From: Elusimicrobiota bacterium
GTDB taxonomy: Bacteria; RUG730
Reading direction: 5' to 3'
Assembly (NCBI GenBank): GCA_031259185.1
Contig: JAIRLV010000073.1
Coordinates: forward strand, 1-12,062
DNA: 12,062 nt
Below, piece after piece: positions 8,821-12,062 of this stretch (position 1 is the stretch's first letter; every line of letters starts with the position of its first letter). The notes below the pieces were generated by a model. The model was not told where the DNA came from. It saw only the letters and a list, made by a program, of their open reading frames with translations, and did no database searches. Position numbers and translations under genes: made by a program.

Positions 8821-8983
8821 AAGGAGGAAAGTTTAGTTATCAAAAGAACTACAAGTACGTGAACTAGTAAGATTTTTTTTTCAAATCGTGAAAAAGATTA
8901 TGCCGCAGTTCTTTTCATATCTAAATAGAACTCTCTTTTGAGCTAAAAGCTTTACTTTTATGCTCATATATAAGGAGGATTTT
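8821..8983 (+). ncRNA. Structured leader of IS110 remnant, candidate bridge RNA relic
   Basis: This non-coding stretch of about 160 bases directly precedes the IS110-family transposase remnant on the same strand. That is where IS110-group elements encode their bridge RNA. Three stems are visible. A perfect 9-base pair joins 8842-8850 to 8907-8915 and encloses 56 bases. Inside it TTTTTTTC pairs with GAAAAAGA (one wobble) around a 7-base loop at 8882-8888. A strong hairpin lies at 8939-8966: TGAGC TAAAAG, loop CTTTA, CTTTTA, one bulged T, GCTCA. The last hairpin ends just before the AAGGAGG at 8972. The length and layout, with a large internal loop followed by a second stem-loop, resemble a bridge RNA. 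No guide-to-target match can be tested here, and the element is dead. It could instead be a simple translational leader. Confidence 0.45.
8939..8966 (+). other. Hairpin immediately before the transposase ribosome binding site
   Basis: There are 11 base pairs (TGAGC+TAAAAG with CTTTTA+GCTCA) with one bulged T at 8961 and a 5-base loop. It starts 33 bases before the AAGGAGG at 8972-8978 and ends 5 bases before it. It has no trailing U-run, so it is not a terminator. Confidence 0.7.
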
Positions 8984-8984
8984 A

Positions 8985-9212
8985 GGGAACAATTTTATTT
9001 CTATCGGTGTTGATGTCTCTAAACTTTCTCTAGATATTTGCGTTTTACCAATTAACAAATCTTTTTATATTTCTAATAATTCTGTTTCTATCGACGAATT
9101 TATTACTACATTACGATAATTTATATTTGTTTTTATTATAACTCAAAAATCATTTTTATGTCTTTTAATATTAAACAAAAAGGCTATATTTTTTGACGCT
9201 AACCATTTCGTA
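8985..9212 (+). pseudogene. IS110-family transposase, decayed N-terminal fragment
   Basis: In a single plus-strand frame, 8994-9116 reads FISIGVDVSKLSLDICVLP and continues to DEFITTLR, ending at TAA 9117. G(I/V)DVSK-x-x-LD is the hallmark N-terminal motif of IS110-family DEDD transposases and contains the first catalytic Asp. The same frame continues past this stop with VFIITQKSFLCLL, NKKAIFFDANHFV, which sits where the family has 'v.EaTG.Y...L...L....i...vNPf', and stops again at 9213. A good AAGGAGG lies at 8972-8978, but no ATG, GTG or TTG occurs in frame near it, so the start is lost. The second half of the enzyme, including the Ser-active-site domain, is absent. From 9213 to 9320 I recognise nothing further. 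Confidence 0.65.
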
Positions 9213-9247
9213 TAATTCTTTATTTTTTCCTAGTATTCTAAAAGTTA

Positions 9248-9277
9248 TTTCAAAAAAAAACTAAAAAATTTTTGAAA
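9248..9277 (-). terminator. Possible weak terminator hairpin after cmoA
   Basis: A perfect 9-base stem (TTTCAAAAA with TTTTTGAAA) surrounds a 12-base AT loop, 44 bases after the cmoA stop. The stem has a single G:C pair and the following minus-strand bases are not a clean U-run, so efficiency would be low. In this AT-rich spacer it may be coincidence. Confidence 0.25.
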
Positions 9278-9320
9278 CAAAATCTACGATGTTTGACTTA
9301 TTTTTAATTTCTATGCTTTT

Positions 9321-10115
9321 TTATTTTATTGCTAAAAATGAAACGAAATTAAAACATTGAAACCATTGATAAACTTCCAAAAAACCAGCTTTTTTTAATC
9401 TATCTATATGGGTTTGAATAGAATCAGTTATCAAAACATTTTCAAGGGCATTTCTTTTTTGACTAATTTCAAGTTCTGAATAACCGTTTAATTTTTTAAA
9501 AAAATGATGCATTTCTAAATGAAAATTTTCAACTTTTTGATTGTCATTTACATCAAAAAAATTAACTTTGTCAGAAATAAGTAAGGCGCCATTATCCAAA
9601 GTTCCAGCATAAATTTTTTTCAACAAATCGAATCTCTTATTTGGCTCAAGAAACTGTAGAACAAAATTCATAACTGAAAAAGAAGCGTTTTTTATTTTAA
9701 TATTATTTATATCTGCGAATTTTAAATTTACGGAAATATTTTTATTATCGTTTTCTTTTTTATATTGTTCATAAATTTCATTTGCAGTTTCTATCATTGA
9801 ATATGAATTATCAACTGCAATTATTTCAAATCTTTTTAGCTCTTTTGAATTATTTTTTGAGTTATTTTCTATAATTGACAAAGTCGTTCCCAAAAGCGAG
9901 CACCCCAAATCATAACAAACAGTATTATTTTGAATGAATTTATTTGACATTTCACCAGTCATTTTTAGAATTAACTCATATCCGGGAATACTGCGATTTA
10001 TCATATTTGGAAAAACTTTCACTACATTGTTATCAAAAACGAAATCAGAGACTTTTCCATTTTTATATTTTTTAATTTTAGTTTTATAAATATCATCAAA
10101 TTCAAATTTATTCAT
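9321..10115 (-). CDS. cmoA: Carboxy-S-adenosyl-L-methionine synthase CmoA
   Basis: CmoA converts SAM and prephenate to carboxy-SAM, which CmoB uses to make 5-carboxymethoxyuridine at tRNA position 34, a cytoplasmic wobble modification. The 264-residue product matches family signatures: VFPNMINRSIPGY (34-46), the SAM loop YDLGCS (68-73), the acidic ribose-binding VDNS (101-104), NFVLQFLEP (150-158), and the long diagnostic block 202-232 with MHHFFKKLNGYSELEISQKR, then ALENVLITDS, and WFQCFNF (251-257). The QKR arginine (221) lies in the family region that holds the carboxylate of the product. These motifs are almost identical to those of the E. coli enzyme (about 247 residues); the extra length comes mainly from a few Asn/Lys-rich loops (84-95, 120-128). 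The start is ATG 10115 with a weak AGAAG 6 bases upstream. The ATG overlaps the TGA of a decayed frame. No cmoB is in the window. Confidence 0.95.
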   Translation of the reverse strand: MNKFEFDDIYKTKIKKYKNGKVSDFVFDNNVVKVFPNMINRSIPGYELILKMTGEMSNKFIQNNTVCYDLGCSLLGTTLSIIENNSKNNSKELKRFEIIAVDNSYSMIETANEIYEQYKKENDNKNISVNLKFADINNIKIKNASFSVMNFVLQFLEPNKRFDLLKKIYAGTLDNGALLISDKVNFFDVNDNQKVENFHLEMHHFFKKLNGYSELEISQKRNALENVLITDSIQTHIDRLKKAGFLEVYQWFQCFNFVSFLAIK

Positions 10116-10291
10116 TTTTTTCTTCTAACGACAATTTTTTTGTAGTTTTCACGCCAAGTTATTTCAATTTTTTGGTTTTTCCGCTTAATGAAGGGTATAT
10201 CATAAATTAAATTGTTCTTAAAAATCGCAAAGAAAGTAGAATTTGTCGCTAAACCAATATTTATTTTTAGCCAAAGCTTTTTCGTAAATGA
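10112..10291 (-). pseudogene. Decayed open frame without start, overlapping the cmoA start (ATGA)
   Basis: A 59-codon minus-strand frame ends at TGA 10114-10112, overlapping the ATG of cmoA by ATGA, the usual mark of translational coupling. It has no ATG, GTG or TTG. Its last 20 residues include IEITWRENYKKIVVRRKK, a basic tail that looks like real protein. Just upstream, in the same frame but behind a TGA, is a hydrophobic stretch ending CFIFSFTIE, itself preceded by a TAG. I cannot name the family. It may be the 3' remnant of a gene that once sat between ruvA and cmoA, or a chance frame. The remaining bases, 10292-10423, hold no gene I can support. Confidence 0.3.
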
Positions 10292-10423
10292 TCATTCTAT
10301 TGTAAAGCTAAATATAAAACAGATTCTAGCTGAAAAAAGCCATAACAAAATCTATACTTTTTATATCATACTCAAAATAATAAACATAAAAATTTGATCG
10401 TTCATAAAAATAAAATTATTTTA

Positions 10424-11080
10424 TTACATTTTTTTCAAAGCAATTTTTATAATCTCTTCTAATGATAAAATTTCAGTATCTAAAATTTTATATTCTGTAA
10501 AAATATCTGTTATAATTTTTTTTGCTTTTATAGCGTTATATCCTAATGTTTTTAATGCTTCAATTGCATCATTTTTATATTTTTGATTATCATTATTTAT
10601 GAAATTATTAGAATTTTCAAAGTTTTTTATTTCTACATTATTTACATCACTTTCAATATTAGGAATTTTGTTTTTTAATCCCAAAATTAGTTTTTCGGCT
10701 TTTGATTCAGTAAAGCCAAATATTTCGTGTAGCTTTTCAATACTATTATTTGCAATACAAAACCTAAAATCATTTACCTTATCTCCAATTCTAGATAAAA
10801 TATCCAAAGCGCCTTTTGCTCCTATTTTATTGACATTTTTGATGATTTGAAATAATTCTCTCTCGTTTTTTGATAAAAACCCATAAAAAGTATTAGTTCC
10901 AGAATACATACTATTTGTTTCAGAAATATAAATTGTAATAATTTTTTTTAAATTATTTTGTAATAAATAAAAAGTTCCGCTTGAAATATTTATACTATAA
11001 CCGATTCCGTCTACTTCCAAGATAATTTTATTTTCTAATTGATTTACATCAACTAATATTCCTTTTAAATAATCTATCAT
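10424..11080 (-). CDS. ruvA: Holliday junction branch migration protein RuvA
   Basis: RuvA binds four-way DNA junctions as a tetramer and loads the RuvB motor during recombinational repair. The 218 residues follow the family layout. Residues 1-65 are the OB-fold, opening MIDYLKGILVDV with the typical VDGIGYSI strand. YGF at 66-68 is followed by KNERELFQII, the very conserved start of domain II. The first helix-hairpin-helix is NKIGAKGALDIL (84-95) and the second FGFTESKAEKLI (121-132). A hydrophilic Asn-rich linker spans 140-168. Domain III (169-218) reads DAIEALKTLGY and ends SLEEIIKIALKKM, the RuvB-binding pattern. The start is ATG 11080 with AGG 7 bases upstream. It lies 42 bases after the phosphoesterase gene on the same strand, likely co-transcribed. 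ruvB is not adjacent. Both hairpins deviate from the usual G-x-G, but the fold signatures are clear. Confidence 0.93.
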   Translation of the reverse strand: MIDYLKGILVDVNQLENKIILEVDGIGYSINISSGTFYLLQNNLKKIITIYISETNSMYSGTNTFYGFLSKNERELFQIIKNVNKIGAKGALDILSRIGDKVNDFRFCIANNSIEKLHEIFGFTESKAEKLILGLKNKIPNIESDVNNVEIKNFENSNNFINNDNQKYKNDAIEALKTLGYNAIKAKKIITDIFTEYKILDTEILSLEEIIKIALKKM

Positions 11081-11122
11081 TTTTTTTCCTTTTTAAAATT
11101 TTTCAAATTCTTTAATGCAATT

Positions 11123-11911
11123 CTAATTTTTTTTAAGATTTATTTTTGTAATCTCTGACTTACTAAACAGTCTCATTGGCGGACCCCAAAATCTTGTCCC
11201 AGGAGAAATATAGAGTTTTGAATTAAATTTATTATTTTTAGAGTATAATCCTACCATATATTTAAAAAAAATAAATTCAATTATATCAGCTGGTGGAATT
11301 TGTCCTGCATGTGTATGCCCCGAAAGCTGTAAATCTATTCCTGATTCACTCGCAAAATCAAAAATATCTGGTCTATGAATCAGCAAAATTTTTGGCAATT
11401 TTGAATAATTTTTATTAGAATCAAGCTGTAAATTTATTTCAGTTAATATTTTTTGTTGATTGATTTTTTTATTTTCTGTATCGTCAATCCCAATTAAATT
11501 TACAATATTTTCAACATTTTGGAATCTATTATCTAACACTTGTATGTTAAAATGTTTCATAATTTTGAAAAAATTTTCGGTTTTTATATAGTATTCATGA
11601 TTGCCAGTAATAGCGAAAATTCCATATTTTGCTTTAAACTTTGAAAAATCAAAATTTTTTGTAATAAAATCTATATCGTCAAAATCAAAAACATCGCCAG
11701 TTATTACGAGTATATCAGGATTAGTAAAGTTTGTTAAATTTACTATATTGTCAAAAGTTTTTTTAGAAGTTGAAGGGTATAAATGCAAATCGCTTAATTG
11801 AGTTATTGATAAATTGTCTACTGGTAGATTTTTAATAGAAATATCTATTGTTTTTATAATAGGTCCTTTTGAAACATTTAGCATAGAAAAAATAGAAATA
11901 AACAAAATCAA
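11123..11911 (-). CDS. YkuE-like membrane-anchored metallophosphoesterase, 5' end uncertain
   Basis: The product is a calcineurin-like phosphoesterase with the full set of metal-binding motifs in order: D-L-H (41-43), GD (72-73), GNHE (103-106), a single H in LIHRPD (179), GHTHAGQ (198-204), and the family-typical SPGTRFWGPPMRL (236-248). Homologues of this group hydrolyse phosphoester bonds at the membrane; the substrate here is not predictable. The only start in the open frame is TTG 11911, but it has no ribosome binding site and would begin in the middle of a hydrophobic helix. Coding character continues upstream to 12058. The real gene therefore probably begins outside the window or is disrupted. 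The stop is TAG at 11123-11125. ruvA follows 42 bases later. Confidence 0.85.
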   Translation of the reverse strand: MILFISIFSMLNVSKGPIIKTIDISIKNLPVDNLSITQLSDLHLYPSTSKKTFDNIVNLTNFTNPDILVITGDVFDFDDIDFITKNFDFSKFKAKYGIFAITGNHEYYIKTENFFKIMKHFNIQVLDNRFQNVENIVNLIGIDDTENKKINQQKILTEINLQLDSNKNYSKLPKILLIHRPDIFDFASESGIDLQLSGHTHAGQIPPADIIEFIFFKYMVGLYSKNNKFNSKLYISPGTRFWGPPMRLFSKSEITKINLKKN

Positions 11912-12058
11912 AAAAATGATTATTTTGGAGTATTTTCTTAAAAAATTAGAATAATTTATATCAAAATTTTTTAATTTATAGATAGTTTTGAAAACTAATT
12001 TTATAAAATCTGCAATTATAAAAATAGTTAAAGATATAGCCGAGATCCCTAACCAAGA
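11912..12058 (-). other. In-frame upstream extension of the phosphoesterase gene (membrane segment)
   Basis: These 49 codons are in the phosphoesterase frame and have no start codon. They give a membrane helix (WLGISAISLTIFIIADFIKL), a basic linker with FKTIYKLKN and LRKYSK, and the first half of the second helix, which the main frame completes as ILFISIFSML. Two helices ahead of the catalytic domain, with a D-x-x-x-L pattern after the first, match the N-terminal region of this phosphoesterase group. The frame closes at a TAG at 12061-12059, the last bases of the window. Either the gene is broken there or a sequence error lies at the edge. Confidence 0.5.
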
Positions 12059-12062
12059 CTAG

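Noticed and set aside
8821-8850. Small protein gene after the AAGGAGGA at 8821
   Set aside because: No ATG, GTG or TTG at a usable distance and short frames in all phases.
10112-10340. Recoding of TGA as Trp, suggested by the TGA within the frame upstream of cmoA
   Set aside because: All intact genes use TGG for Trp and have no internal TGA, including 2568 codons of the giant gene. A TAG also interrupts the same stretch, so decay explains it better.
10212-10397. Plus-strand 61-codon frame between cmoA and ruvA
   Set aside because: No ribosome binding site and no recognisable pattern; it is antisense to the more protein-like decayed frame ending at cmoA.
10599-11801. Plus-strand frames inside ruvA (10599-10850) and the phosphoesterase (11601-11801)
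   Set aside because: Antisense shadows of confidently identified genes.

Overview
The window comes from a very AT-rich bacterium that uses the standard genetic code: Trp is TGG in every intact gene, and no internal TGA or TAG occurs in them. All intact genes lie on the minus strand. Three clues bear on the host. There is a V/A-type ATPase stator subunit, a tRNA cmo5U pathway enzyme (CmoA), and an exported giant protein built from Ig-like IPT/TIG modules. This fits an AT-rich, possibly host-associated lineage with a V-type ATPase, such as the Elusimicrobiota, Fusobacteria or Spirochaetes. The sequence alone does not decide the phylum.

Positions 1-7706 (minus strand) are one uninterrupted reading frame of 2568 codons that runs off the left edge. 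It starts at a TTG behind a good ribosome binding site, opens with a signal peptide, and continues as about 26 diverged modules of roughly 98 residues each. It is a giant secreted or surface-exposed protein whose C-terminus is not in the window. One module near residues 2004-2110 has lost the usual core and instead resembles the IN motif of flagellins and hook-associated proteins.

Positions 7707-8003 are a very AT-rich spacer holding the probable promoter of the giant gene. Positions 8004-8633 (minus) encode a V/A-type ATPase subunit E with a TTG start, a strong ribosome binding site and a near-consensus promoter. No catalytic subunits follow it. On the other strand, 8821-9212 hold the decayed 5' part of an IS110-family element. 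This is a structured leader of about 160 bases, placed where a bridge RNA would be, followed by the first part of the transposase, which has no start codon and contains internal stops.

Positions 9321-12062 (minus), in transcription order, hold a YkuE-like membrane metallophosphoesterase with an in-frame stop at its 5' edge, ruvA, a decayed open frame with no start codon, and cmoA. The first two are 42 bases apart and are probably co-transcribed. The functions (phosphoesterase, Holliday-junction repair, wobble-uridine modification, ATPase stator, surface protein) do not form one pathway. The window looks like ordinary chromosome with decay between genes rather than a coherent accessory system. 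The most unusual content is the giant modular protein and the IS110 leader relic.
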